Assembly (NCBI RefSeq): GCF_042429235.1
Contig: NZ_JBHMBA010000008.1
DNA length: 64,000 bases
DNA from: Arthrobacter_B citreus
GTDB lineage: Bacteria > Actinomycetota > Actinomycetes > Actinomycetales > Micrococcaceae
Reading direction: 5' to 3' (one strand)
In this document: in pieces, positions 1 through 10,126 of the stretch
Layout of the letters: every line of letters begins with the position of its first letter
Position numbering within the stretch: position 1 is the stretch's first letter
Notes under the pieces: model-generated
What the model saw: only the letters and a program-made list of their open reading frames with translations
What the model was told of the DNA's origin: nothing
Databases searched by the model: none
Translations under genes and position numbers: made by a program

Positions 1-501
1 GCGTGGTTCCGCGTGTTCAGTGGCGATCAGGATGGCCCCGCCCCATTCCCCGCCCACGGCCAGGCCCTGCAGCAGCCGCAGGGTGACCAGCAGCGCCGGA
101 GCCCAGAGGCCGATGGTGTTGTAGTCCGGCAGCAGGCCGATGACTCCGGTGGCCGTGCCCATCAGGACGATGGTCCAGATCAGCGACTTCTTGCGCCCGA
201 TCCGGTCTCCGATGTGGCCGAAGAGGACGGCGCCCACGGGCCGGGCAATGAAGCCGATGCCCAGCGAGAGGAACGACAGCAGGACGCCGATCAGCGGATC
301 AACCTCCGGGAAGAAGATCCGGTTCAGGATCAGCGCGGCCGCGGTGCCGAAGACATAGAAGTCATAAGACTCCAGCGCCGTTCCGACAAAGGAAGCTCCG
401 GCCACCTTGCGCGCCATCCGGCGCTGCTGCCGAGGGCTCGGTGAATCTGCGACAGCAGAAGTGGAATGTGGGGAGGAAGTGCTGGAAGTGGACACGAGCA
501 T
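1..501 (-). CDS. MHS-family MFS transporter, N-terminal part (runs off the window)
   Basis: The minus strand reads open from an ATG at 501 to the window edge, giving the first 167 residues of a major facilitator transporter. After a Ser/Thr/Pro-rich cytosolic tail of about 30 residues come hydrophobic segments, with the loop-2/3 signature GHIGDRIGRKKSL near residue 100 and the GxxxGGEWGGA helix near residue 150. GGEWGGA is typical of the metabolite:H+ symporter (MHS) group that includes shikimate, proline/betaine and alpha-ketoglutarate carriers. The substrate cannot be told from this fragment. It lies upstream of, and on the same strand as, the TetR gene's downstream end, separated by about 80 bases. 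Confidence 0.88.
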   Translation of the reverse strand, partial: MLVSTSSTSSPHSTSAVADSPSPRQQRRMARKVAGASFVGTALESYDFYVFGTAAALILNRIFFPEVDPLIGVLLSFLSLGIGFIARPVGAVLFGHIGDRIGRKKSLIWTIVLMGTATGVIGLLPDYNTIGLWAPALLVTLRLLQGLAVGGEWGGAILIATEHAEPR

Positions 502-580
502 TGATTCTGCTACCCCGGGTGCCCCGCTGCAAACCAGATGAGTCCAAGGTCACGCCGTCGCCGGTGGCGCGCTTCCCGCG

Positions 581-1138
581 TCAGGGCGTCAGAGGGCCGA
601 GGATGGCGCGTCCGGCGCTGATGAGGGACGCGGAAACCGATGCAGGATCGGCGACGTAGCCATGGACCATGGCACCGTCGCGCAGCATCAGCAGCTGGTC
701 GGCCAGCCGGTCCGGTTCGGCGGCTCCCAACTGTGCGATCCTGCGGCTGACCTCTGCATGCAGCCACTGCCGGTGCTCCGTGACGACGGCGCGGACGGGG
801 GACCCGGCATCGGGGTACTCGGCTGCCGCATTGATGAACGGGCAGCCGCGGAACCCGGGGATGCAGGTTTCCGCGCCCATGGCTTCGGCCAGCTGCAGCA
901 GCCCGGTGCGGGGATCATCGCTCAGGCCTGCGGCGGCGGCGCGGATCCGGGCCGACTGAGCCTGCAGGTAGGCGACCACCAGGTCCTCCTTGGTGCGGAA
1001 GTGCCGGTAAAAGGTCACCTTGGTGGTTCCCGCTGCGGCAATGATCCGGTCAGCGCTCACGGCGCGGATGCCCTCGGAGTAGAAGAGGGCTGCTGCGGTG
1101 TCCAGGATGCGCTCTCGCACCGGTGGCTGGCTGGTCAT
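581..1138 (-). CDS. TetR/AcrR-family transcriptional regulator
   Basis: A 185-residue protein with an N-terminal TetR helix-turn-helix (residues about 8-55, RERILDTAAALFYSEGIRAV then TTKVTFYRHFRTKEDLV) and a variable C-terminal ligand-binding domain containing CxPGFRGCPF, two cysteines four or five residues apart that could sense redox or electrophiles. The ATG at 1138 is preceded by GAAGGA. It is divergent from the peroxidase gene at 1241, with a 22-base palindrome between them, so it probably represses that gene and itself. Most ohr genes are paired with a MarR-type OhrR; the TetR pairing here is inferred from position only. Confidence 0.9.
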   Translation of the reverse strand: MTSQPPVRERILDTAAALFYSEGIRAVSADRIIAAAGTTKVTFYRHFRTKEDLVVAYLQAQSARIRAAAAGLSDDPRTGLLQLAEAMGAETCIPGFRGCPFINAAAEYPDAGSPVRAVVTEHRQWLHAEVSRRIAQLGAAEPDRLADQLLMLRDGAMVHGYVADPASVSASLISAGRAILGPLTP

Positions 1139-1188
1139 GGATCCTTCTCGGTTGCGGATTGCGGCGAAGCCGGGTTTACTTGGCTCAA

Positions 1189-1210
1189 GTAGACGTACTA
1201 GTTAGTCTAC
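1189..1210. promoter_or_regulatory. Candidate TetR operator palindrome
   Basis: GTAGAC, ten bases, GTCTAC: a perfect 6-base inverted repeat around an ACTAGT core, lying between the divergent TetR and Ohr genes. Its size and symmetry fit a TetR dimer site. It sits about 30 bases before the ohr start and about 50 before the regulator start, so one site could control both. Confidence 0.6.
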
Positions 1211-1240
1211 CTGAGGACCCCCCCAACTGAAGGAGTTGCC

Positions 1241-1660
1241 ATGAGCGCTTTGTACACCGCGTCAGCCACCGCCACCGGAGACGGCCGCAACGGAGAAGCC
1301 CAGACCAGCGACGGGCAGCTGAAGGTCAACCTGGCCACTCCCACCGAGATGGGCGGCGCCGGCGACGGCACCAACCCGGAGCAGCTCTTTGCCGCCGGCT
1401 ACTCCGCCTGCTTCCTTTCCGCCCTGAAAATGATTGCCCGCGCGGAGAAGGCTCCGATCGCCGACGCCGCCGTCACGGCCGATGTCAGCCTGCACAAGCA
1501 GGAAGTCGGCTTCAAGCTCGGCGTGGAACTGCACGTGGAAATGTCCGGCGTGGACCAGGCCACCGCGGAGAAGCTCGTCGAGGCCGCGCACCAGGTGTGC
1601 CCCTACTCCAACGCGACCCGCGGGAACATCGACGTCGTTCTTGACGTCACGGTCGGCTAG
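1241..1660 (+). CDS. ohr: Ohr/OsmC-family organic hydroperoxide reductase
   Basis: A 139-residue protein, the usual length for Ohr. The two catalytic cysteines are visible: Cys57 in AAGYSACFLSAL and Cys120 in HQVCPYSNATRGN, and the N-terminal block YTASATATGDGRNG matches the family. It reduces organic (fatty acid) hydroperoxides in the cytoplasm through the Cys pair, normally recycled by a lipoyl-dependent system. The ATG follows AAGGAG at a good distance. It is monocistronic: a strong hairpin terminator follows directly, and control is likely by the divergent TetR protein through the palindrome at 1189-1210. Confidence 0.93.
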   Translation: MSALYTASATATGDGRNGEAQTSDGQLKVNLATPTEMGGAGDGTNPEQLFAAGYSACFLSALKMIARAEKAPIADAAVTADVSLHKQEVGFKLGVELHVEMSGVDQATAEKLVEAAHQVCPYSNATRGNIDVVLDVTVG

Positions 1661-1686
1661 GCCCTTCCCGCTCTCCGCCGAAACGG

Positions 1687-1726
1687 CAGAAGGTGCGCTT
1701 CCCGGACTTGGGAAACGCACCTTCTG
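1687..1726. terminator. Hairpin terminator between convergent ohr and acs
   Basis: CAGAAGGTGCG at 1687-1697 pairs with CGCACCTTCTG at 1716-1726, and an inner TTCCC/GGGAA extends the stem. It lies between two converging genes and could stop transcription in both directions. Confidence 0.75.
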
Positions 1727-1753
1727 TCATGTCGCGGGGTGGTTCATGTGGGG

Positions 1754-3742
<1,989 letters not shown>

Positions 3743-3812
3743 CGTGAACCCTTTCGCTAGCTGAGTGCCCACGGTCCAGCCCGGATCGAGGGGCTGCCGT
3801 AGCGTTGGATCA

Positions 3813-3852
3813 ACCCTAGCGCCGATCCGGAATGTGTGTGTGCACGGTCACA
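3813..3852 (-). promoter_or_regulatory. acs promoter with CRP/GlxR-like site
   Basis: TGTGTGCACGGTCACA at 3837-3852 matches the CRP/GlxR consensus TGTGA-N6-TCACA at nine of ten defined positions. On the minus strand a TAGGGT box at 3818-3813 would start transcription near 3806, placing the palindrome near -38, an activator-type position. The rest of the 312-base gap between acs and the gene at 4055 holds a TTGACT at 3943-3948 but no convincing -10 partner. Confidence 0.5.
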
Positions 3853-4054
3853 CCGGAGCCCCGCAAAGGGGGTATTTCTGCGGTGAGCGGTAAATCACGG
3901 CGGGCATCCGTGCGGCAGTTCGGCTAGTCTGCGGTCCGAGCGTTGACTAGGCTGTGGGTGGAAGCAACCGCTTTTTTACCGTGCATGCGGCCCGCCCATG
4001 CTGCGCCTGCAGCTAACGGCCGGCCCGCAGGCGGCGGTCGTGAATGGAGAACAA

Positions 4055-5437
4055 ATGAACCAGCCCCCCGTTGAAAAGGACTCCCGAACGGTGGCGGATA
4101 CCCCGGCACCCGCCGAGAACCGTCCCACCGGCGAGGACAAAGCCCGGACCGCAGTCCTGGGCCCGTTCGGCCTGCGCGACACAGTCGTGGGCGGTTCTGT
4201 CCTTCTCATGCTGATTGGCTCGCTCCTGCCATGGAGCACGAGCTTCGGGTTGCTGGCCAACCTCTGGTCGCCGCTGACTCCGCTGTTCTTCTTGGGAATC
4301 GGCATCATCCTGCCGCTTCTGACCGCCGGCCTGTTCGCAGCCCGCCGGATGGCTCCTGAGTTGAAATACCGGATCGGCTCGCTGTCCGTGGACCAGTTCG
4401 GTTCCGTGGTGGCAGTGCTGGCCACCGCCTTCTTCTTCCTGCACCTGGTCAACGAGTTCACCATCGGCGCCATGCTGACGCTCATCGGTGCCCTTGGCCT
4501 GCTGGTGGCAACCACCCTCGCCCCGCACATTCCGCCGTTCTCCCGGGAGTTTGCCGAGCGCCCCGAGACGCCGGCACACGTCATGGCACGCGAGACCGTT
4601 CGCCTGCGCCGCCGTCCGGCCGCTCCGGCCTCCCAGGCCCGCGCCGCCGGTTCCAGCGACGCTGACCGCGCCGGCGAGGCCGCGGACGAGGCCAAGCCGG
4701 CAGGTTCCCGCCTCGGTGGGATGGGCAAGCTCGCCCCGTCCGGCCTGTTTGGCCGCAAGCCCGAGGACGCCGGCACCACGCCGGCTCCGAACGGCATTCC
4801 GGAAACAGGCGCTGCAGCTGCCGGCGCCACCGCTGCCTCCACCCGTGACGAGTCGGACCGCAGCCGTGACGAGTCGGACCGCAGCGGCGCCCGCGGCCCG
4901 GCCGGCACCGGTGAGCAGCCTGCCGGCTCCAAATCGGCCAGCTCGGAATCAGCCGGCTCCCAGCCGGCCAGCTCCGAACCTGCCGCCGGCAATGCCCCGG
5001 ATAACGGGACCGATGCTTCGGCCGCCGCTGCCCGCCGCGACGACTCCATCGCCGCCACCACCGTGAACCCGGTGGTGCAAAGCCAGCAGGCCGGGCAGCA
5101 GCGGAATCCAGCAGCACAGCAGTCCTCTTCCGCGGAACCCGCCACGCAGGCATCGCCCCTGGTTTCGGCGTCGTCGTCGGGCTCTGACTCGATCAGCGCC
5201 ACACGCGATGAATCCGAGAACGTTGTGGAGGCGTTCTGGTTTGCCGTGGGAACCCCTCGCCAGATTGTCGACGAGCGCACCGGCCTGCCCCTGTTCATGT
5301 TCCACCCGGGCGACTGGGAGCTGGGCCTGGAAGACCGCGGCACCGAATTCCTGGTGCAGGACAAGCGCACCGGCCGTATCGGCGTGCTGCGGGACCTCAG
5401 CAACATCGAGCGCGTGGGCGAGGACTCCGGCGAATAG
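4055..5437 (+). CDS. Membrane protein with long Ala/Ser/Pro-rich linker, unknown function
   Basis: A 460-residue protein of no recognised family. Residues about 45-165 hold about four hydrophobic segments (LLMLIGSLLPW; FFLGIGIILPLL; VAVLATAFFFLHL; LTLIGALGLLVAT). A low-complexity cytosolic region of about 220 residues follows, rich in Ala, Ser, Pro and Glu, with RDESDRS repeated twice and SSE/SAGS-type repeats. The C-terminal 75 residues are compact and probably folded (VEAFWFAVGTPRQIVDERTG ... GTEFLVQDKRTGRIGVLRDL). An upstream in-frame ATG at 3998 exists, but the ATG at 4055 has GGAGA in front. It is followed 57 bases later by nth. Confidence 0.75.
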   Translation: MNQPPVEKDSRTVADTPAPAENRPTGEDKARTAVLGPFGLRDTVVGGSVLLMLIGSLLPWSTSFGLLANLWSPLTPLFFLGIGIILPLLTAGLFAARRMAPELKYRIGSLSVDQFGSVVAVLATAFFFLHLVNEFTIGAMLTLIGALGLLVATTLAPHIPPFSREFAERPETPAHVMARETVRLRRRPAAPASQARAAGSSDADRAGEAADEAKPAGSRLGGMGKLAPSGLFGRKPEDAGTTPAPNGIPETGAAAAGATAASTRDESDRSRDESDRSGARGPAGTGEQPAGSKSASSESAGSQPASSEPAAGNAPDNGTDASAAAARRDDSIAATTVNPVVQSQQAGQQRNPAAQQSSSAEPATQASPLVSASSSGSDSISATRDESENVVEAFWFAVGTPRQIVDERTGLPLFMFHPGDWELGLEDRGTEFLVQDKRTGRIGVLRDLSNIERVGEDSGE

Positions 5438-5494
5438 CCGGCACCGCCGCGCAGCACCTGGCATCATCCGGAGCGAACGAAGGACACCGACAAC

Positions 5495-6292
5495 GTGGTT
5501 AAGGCAACCGGGAGTGATCCATCCCTGCTCGCCCTGAAAAGGAGGGCACGGAAGATCAACCGGCTGCTGGGGGAGCAGTATCCCTATGCCGTGGCGGAGC
5601 TGGACTTCACCAACGCCTTTGAACTGCTGATCGCCACTGTGCTGTCCGCGCAGACCACGGATATCCGCGTCAACGCGGTGACCCCCGTGCTGTTTGCCCG
5701 CTATCCGGATCCGAAGGCAATGGCGGAGGCCGATGAGGCTGACCTGCAGGAACTGATCCGGCCCACCGGGTTCTTCCGCGCGAAGGCTGCCAGCATCAAG
5801 GCGCTGTCCACCCGGTTGGTGGATGAGTACGACGGCGAGGTGCCCGACAAGCTCGAGGAGCTCGTCACTCTGCCCGGCGTGGGCCGCAAGACAGCCAACG
5901 TGGTGCTGGGCAATGCCTTCGGAATTCCGGGCATCACCGTGGACACCCACTTTGGCCGGCTGTCGCGCCGGTTCGGCTGGACAACCTCCAAGGACCCGGT
6001 AAAGGTCGAGGAGGACGTGGCTGAACTGTTTGAGCCCAAGGACTGGACTCCGCTGTCCAACCGGGTGGTTTTCCACGGCCGGCGGGTATGCCACGCCAAG
6101 AATCCGGCGTGCGGCGCATGTGCCGTTGCGCAGCTTTGTCCCTCTTACGGCGAGGGCGAGACGGACCCCGAGAAGGCGCGGAAGCTGCTGAAGTATGAAC
6201 TGGCTCCGGGCCGGGAAGAATTGCATGCCAGGATGATGGCTGCCGAAACCCGCGCCCAGCTGCGTGCCGCCGGGTTCGGCCTCGAAGCATGA
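5495..6292 (+). CDS. nth: Endonuclease III (DNA glycosylase/AP lyase)
   Basis: A 265-residue base-excision repair enzyme removing oxidised pyrimidines. The helix-hairpin-helix LPGVGRKTANVVL carries catalytic Lys132, and VDTHFGRLSRRFG carries catalytic Asp150. The [4Fe-4S] cluster motif C-x6-C-x2-C-x5-C is intact (VCHAKNPACGACAVAQLC). The GTG start follows GAAGGA. The stop overlaps the next gene's ATG by four bases (ATGA), so nth and the NUDIX gene are translationally coupled. Confidence 0.96.
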   Translation: MVKATGSDPSLLALKRRARKINRLLGEQYPYAVAELDFTNAFELLIATVLSAQTTDIRVNAVTPVLFARYPDPKAMAEADEADLQELIRPTGFFRAKAASIKALSTRLVDEYDGEVPDKLEELVTLPGVGRKTANVVLGNAFGIPGITVDTHFGRLSRRFGWTTSKDPVKVEEDVAELFEPKDWTPLSNRVVFHGRRVCHAKNPACGACAVAQLCPSYGEGETDPEKARKLLKYELAPGREELHARMMAAETRAQLRAAGFGLEA

Positions 6293-6972
6293 GCGCCTAC
6301 GCGGACCTGCGGGCGCTCGGGGCTTCGGCTGCCGCCCGGACCACCTATTTCGACGCGAATTTGGAACTCCTGCGCCGGAGTGTGGATCCGGCGACGGCCC
6401 GCCGCGCCGCCGTGCTGATCCTGTTCGGCAACCTGGACGACAAACCCTCGGACTTCCGCTCCGACGTGGTGCCGGACGAGCTCGACGTCCTGCTGGTGGA
6501 GCGTGCCGCCACGCTCAACGACCACCCCGGACAGGTGGCGTTTCCCGGTGGATCGCTGGACCCCTCCGACGCGGGACCCGAGGCGGCAGCGCTGCGCGAG
6601 GCCCGGGAGGAAACGGGACTGGACCCGGACGGCGTCGTTGTCCTGGGTACCCTGCCGGAGGTGGGGCTGCCGGTGAGCAACTTCCTGGTAACGCCAGTCC
6701 TGGGCTGGTGGGACCGCCCCACGCCCGTGGACGTGGTGGATTACGGCGAGTCAGCCTCCGTGTTCCGGGTACCGGTTGCGGATCTGCTGGACCCGGAAAA
6801 CCGCCGCACCGCCGTGATGAGGCACGGGGCCAGCGCACACCGCTCCCCGGCGTTCCTCGTGAACGGGGTGCTGGTGTGGGGCTTTACCGGCATCATCCTC
6901 AACGCGGTGCTGGAGGAACTGGGCTGGACCCTGCCCTGGAACCAGGACCGCGAGATCGTTCCGCGCCTCTAA
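6289..6972 (+). CDS. NUDIX hydrolase, CoA pyrophosphatase type
   Basis: A 227-residue NUDIX protein. The NuCoA block LNDHPGQVAFPGGSLD runs straight into the Nudix box with REAREETGL (around residues 84-112), the arrangement seen in coenzyme A diphosphatases that split CoA into 3',5'-ADP and phosphopantetheine. CoA itself as substrate is inferred from the family; oxidised or acylated CoA are alternatives. It overlaps nth by four bases. Confidence 0.9.
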   Translation: MSAYADLRALGASAAARTTYFDANLELLRRSVDPATARRAAVLILFGNLDDKPSDFRSDVVPDELDVLLVERAATLNDHPGQVAFPGGSLDPSDAGPEAAALREAREETGLDPDGVVVLGTLPEVGLPVSNFLVTPVLGWWDRPTPVDVVDYGESASVFRVPVADLLDPENRRTAVMRHGASAHRSPAFLVNGVLVWGFTGIILNAVLEELGWTLPWNQDREIVPRL

Positions 6973-6984
6973 CCGGCGGGAAGC

Positions 6985-7626
6985 TCACTCGCCGTCGAGG
7001 TAGTGCTCGTCGCTTTGGCCGTAGTGGGGATCCAGGGTGGAACGGAGCATCTGGTGGTCCGTGGGATGGTCCACGCAGCGCGTCGCGGCAACGATATCGA
7101 GCATGCCCGGCCCGCTGCCGGTGGAAAGGTCATACAGGACGCTCACGCTGAGGCCGTCGTTCACAAAAGCGAGGCTCCGGACTTCGCCGGTGTCCCTTTC
7201 AGGATGGTTGGTTTCGTCCACGAGGGTCCAGCCTTCCTCTTGGAGGAGCACGCTCAACTGGTCAAGCGCCGCGTTAGCGGTCTCCGGGTTGACGGCGTCG
7301 CCGCGAAGCAAGCCTTCCCACCGGGTCCGTTCCTGCTGCTCCTTGATTTCCGGACCAAGGCAGGAGGAATCCGCAAGTCCGCGCACCTCGAGTTCCACGC
7401 CGGCGTCAGCCGATGTCTCCCGCAGGGACGGAACCAATTGCTCCAGCCTGCCCTGCATGGAGGCGAAGTGTTCCGGCGATTTGATGGCGCGGGGATCATC
7501 CACGGCGGTCTCCGTTGCGTCGGGGGTTGAGGACTGGGCGAAGGCACCGCAGCCGGTGAGCAACGCGGGCAACAGCAGCCAGGGAATGAGCCGGGGCATG
7601 GGCCGCAGGGGTTCTCTATTTACCAT
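6985..7626 (-). CDS. Putative lipoprotein, last gene of hydrolase operon
   Basis: A 213-residue exported protein with a signal peptide and lipobox (LLLPALLTGC, Cys at about residue 27), so it should be anchored outside the membrane. The mature part is acidic, with no recognised domain. An in-frame TTG lies two codons upstream, but the ATG at 7626 has GAGGAT at a good distance and starts two bases after the hydrolase stop. Its place directly after a candidate type VII effector makes it a possible immunity or chaperone partner; that is inference from context only. Confidence 0.8.
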   Translation of the reverse strand: MVNREPLRPMPRLIPWLLLPALLTGCGAFAQSSTPDATETAVDDPRAIKSPEHFASMQGRLEQLVPSLRETSADAGVELEVRGLADSSCLGPEIKEQQERTRWEGLLRGDAVNPETANAALDQLSVLLQEEGWTLVDETNHPERDTGEVRSLAFVNDGLSVSVLYDLSTGSGPGMLDIVAATRCVDHPTDHQMLRSTLDPHYGQSDEHYLDGE

Positions 7627-7628
7627 GG

Positions 7629-9551
7629 TCAATCCTCAAGGGTTTGCACGTCGACGGTCTCCAATTTCTCCCCGGCAAAATCCTCGGGACGGCTCTCGAT
7701 GGGGGATTCCCGGTAGCTGTACTCAATCTCCCAGTGGTCGACGTAATCCACGAACAGGCTGACCCTCGTGCCCTCGATCACGCCCTTCATATTCCGGGCA
7801 GAGGTTGAATGTTCCGCAAAGTACTCCTCGTGCCCCTTGACCAGGGATGACGGATCGTTGTGGTCCAGAAATCCCGTTTCGAGCCGGGTCACGCCCATGA
7901 CGGTCGGGGTGCCGGATTGCAGGAAGGACCTCCCGTGGCCGCCCCCGCCAAGCTTCTGCGCGGCTCCGATCAGCACGTCGTCCCGGGTCTGGAACCAGTA
8001 GCGGTTGGCCTCCGGGTTGGATGTATCCTCCACCCCGCCGACTCCGTGGCCCGGCCCGGCCGGGGCAACATAAACGATATTGGTGGAGTCCAGCCCTTCC
8101 CGTTCCGCTGTGCCCAGCAGGGAGCCTCCGGCACTGTAGCCCACGTAGGTGGTGCGGGCGTCCGCGGGTATTTCCAGGTCCACGGCAAAGTCGAACGCTG
8201 CAAGCCGCGGTGCGCCGGTCTCGTTGAAGTCCGAGTTCCTGTTGTCCCACACCGCGTCCTGCGGAATGCCGGTACCCTGCCAGTAGAATCCGACCTTGTC
8301 GCCGGAGGTGTCACCGTAAATCGCGGCGAACCGGTTCGAGTAGGAATGCAGTTCTCCGAGGTTTGATCCGGATCCCGGAATCAGGGCGGCCATGTACCGG
8401 GTGTTCCGGGAAGGGGTCCCGGTCATCGTCACAATCCGGCCGTTGCCCTCCGTGCTGACCATGACCACCTGGACCTTGTTCTCCACGGCGTGGTCCAGGC
8501 CCCGGAGCTTTTGATCGAGTGGCCCGCGCAGGTTGATCCATTCCTCATGCCGGGCTTTCCAGGTGTAGTAGCCCTGGATGCCGTTCCCCGTGTAATCGTC
8601 CAGCAGTGGCTCCCGCAGCTGCTCCAGCTCTGCTCGGATTGTGTGCTGAAGGCCGGGGACCGTGATGAGGTTGGCCCTGGCCCGCTGGGCGAAGGGCACC
8701 CCGTTGAGGTTGCCGAAAACACCCGGGTACAGCAGCATCAGCCGCTCCTGGTCCTGCGGCGACAGCAACATCCAGGTATCGCGGATACCGGTGATGCCGT
8801 CCTCGGTCAGGTCGGCGCCGCCGGCCATGGCTTTCTGCATGAGTGCTTCGGCGGTGCCTGCCCGGAAGGGACCGGTCAATGTCATGCCAGCCAAAAGGGC
8901 CGCAGCCTCCGGGTTGGCCGCGGCCCACCCGCGGAGTTCGGCATCGTCCAAACCGGCCAGCGACGGCAGCAGCTTATTCGGGTCCACGGCGCCGAACCGT
9001 TCATCCAGCCGCCCGGTGAGAGTGGACCATGCAACTGCCGGCAGGACCTGCCCTCCGGGCGCGGCGCCCATGGGCAGGCCTGCGCCGTTTCCGTAGCTGA
9101 TGTCCGCCAGAGCAGCGGCGGTGGTTTCCTGCAGATCGGTCCATTCGCGCTTCAGGGCGGCGGCCTCCTCCTTCAACTGCCGCTCTGCGGTGCTCTGCCG
9201 TTCATCTTCCCCGTCGGTCTCCGTGGTTTGGCTCAGCTGTCCAAACACCTGGCGCAGTTCCCGGGCACGCCCCGCCAGGATCCGGCCGCTGGCCGTGAAC
9301 CTGCTGATGGTCTCGGCGGCGTCCCGCAGGGACCGCTGCCAGTTTTCCATCGGTTCCTTCAATTCCTCCACCGCGGCGTGCACCTGATCCTGGGTTCCCG
9401 GGTGCCGGTAGCAGCCGCGGAACCGGTCCCATGCCGCGGATGCGTCGCTGAGATACCCGGCAGCGGTTGCGGCGCGCAGGGCCATGTCCGCGGCATTGTC
9501 CTCCAGATCGGTCCAGGGAACGTCGATGTGTGGAAGCTGCAGCGTCAGCAT
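7629..9551 (-). CDS. Alpha/beta hydrolase (DUF1023-type) with N-terminal helical domain
   Basis: A 640-residue protein. The C-terminal half (about 360-600) is an alpha/beta hydrolase of the actinobacterial DUF1023 kind: nucleophile elbow TTYVGYSAGGSLLG with Ser473, the YVAPAGPGHGVGGV block, Asp near 524 and His near 563 (FLDHND) as candidate triad members. The first 200 residues are helical and charged, with tryptophans and a coiled-coil-like stretch at about 60-145, resembling LXG/WXG-type secretion domains. No signal peptide is seen. It starts three bases after the small WxG protein and is followed by a lipoprotein. The substrate is unknown; lipid ester or peptidoglycan-linked roles are guesses. 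Confidence 0.85.
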   Translation of the reverse strand: MLTLQLPHIDVPWTDLEDNAADMALRAATAAGYLSDASAAWDRFRGCYRHPGTQDQVHAAVEELKEPMENWQRSLRDAAETISRFTASGRILAGRARELRQVFGQLSQTTETDGEDERQSTAERQLKEEAAALKREWTDLQETTAAALADISYGNGAGLPMGAAPGGQVLPAVAWSTLTGRLDERFGAVDPNKLLPSLAGLDDAELRGWAAANPEAAALLAGMTLTGPFRAGTAEALMQKAMAGGADLTEDGITGIRDTWMLLSPQDQERLMLLYPGVFGNLNGVPFAQRARANLITVPGLQHTIRAELEQLREPLLDDYTGNGIQGYYTWKARHEEWINLRGPLDQKLRGLDHAVENKVQVVMVSTEGNGRIVTMTGTPSRNTRYMAALIPGSGSNLGELHSYSNRFAAIYGDTSGDKVGFYWQGTGIPQDAVWDNRNSDFNETGAPRLAAFDFAVDLEIPADARTTYVGYSAGGSLLGTAEREGLDSTNIVYVAPAGPGHGVGGVEDTSNPEANRYWFQTRDDVLIGAAQKLGGGGHGRSFLQSGTPTVMGVTRLETGFLDHNDPSSLVKGHEEYFAEHSTSARNMKGVIEGTRVSLFVDYVDHWEIEYSYRESPIESRPEDFAGEKLETVDVQTLED

Positions 9552-9554
9552 GCT

Positions 9555-9968
9555 TTATTGCACCGCCCGGAACCCGCCCCGGTGGTGCGGAGCGTAACCT
9601 GCGGGGAGTTTGGCCAGGGCAGCCGACGCGGTTGCTGTCATCTCGTGGTCAGCCTCCACAAAGGCCGAGGCGGCGGCGGAGACGGCGTCAGCCTTGCGGA
9701 AGAGCAGGGATGCAATGCGTTCTCCAACATCCTCGCGGCCGGACCAGAACCCCTTGAACGCCGCCGCGACTGCCGTTGCGGTGCCGAAGCTCCCGGCGGC
9801 CGCGTCGCCGCAGTCGCGGGCCGCCTTCGCGGCCTGGGCCAGTGATTGGCCGTCAGCGGCGACGTCCACCAGCGTGGCGTGGATGCCGGAGGGGTTCACG
9901 GAGTAGCCGGCGGCGCCTGTGGCTTCGGGCGCGTTGGGCTGCCCGTGCGAGTCAACCTGTTGCTGCAT
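9555..9968 (-). CDS. Small WxG-motif helical protein (ESX-like; resembles DUF6507)
   Basis: A 137-residue, alanine-rich, probably two-helix protein. GFWSGREDVGER near the middle has the W-x-G turn of WXG100/ESX-type proteins, flanked by helices of about 40 residues. The reading frame is open further upstream to 10088, but the ATG at 9968 has a GGGGGA Shine-Dalgarno-like run six to nine bases before it and the N-terminal extension has no conserved look. It is first in an operon with the hydrolase and lipoprotein. Family assignment is by pattern; the DUF number is tentative. Confidence 0.7.
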   Translation of the reverse strand: MQQQVDSHGQPNAPEATGAAGYSVNPSGIHATLVDVAADGQSLAQAAKAARDCGDAAAGSFGTATAVAAAFKGFWSGREDVGERIASLLFRKADAVSAAASAFVEADHEMTATASAALAKLPAGYAPHHRGGFRAVQ

Positions 9969-10126
9969 GTAGCTTCCCCCGGTCATAACGGACTGGTGCT
10001 GCCCCGAGTATGGCATGCGGGATGTCCGGACGGCGGGGAAAGAACCACGTTGGGGATAACCATCCGGGATAGTCCGGGGAGAAGCCACGGCCGCACGGAG
10101 GTGTTGGGCGCTGTTCCCGGAAGCGG

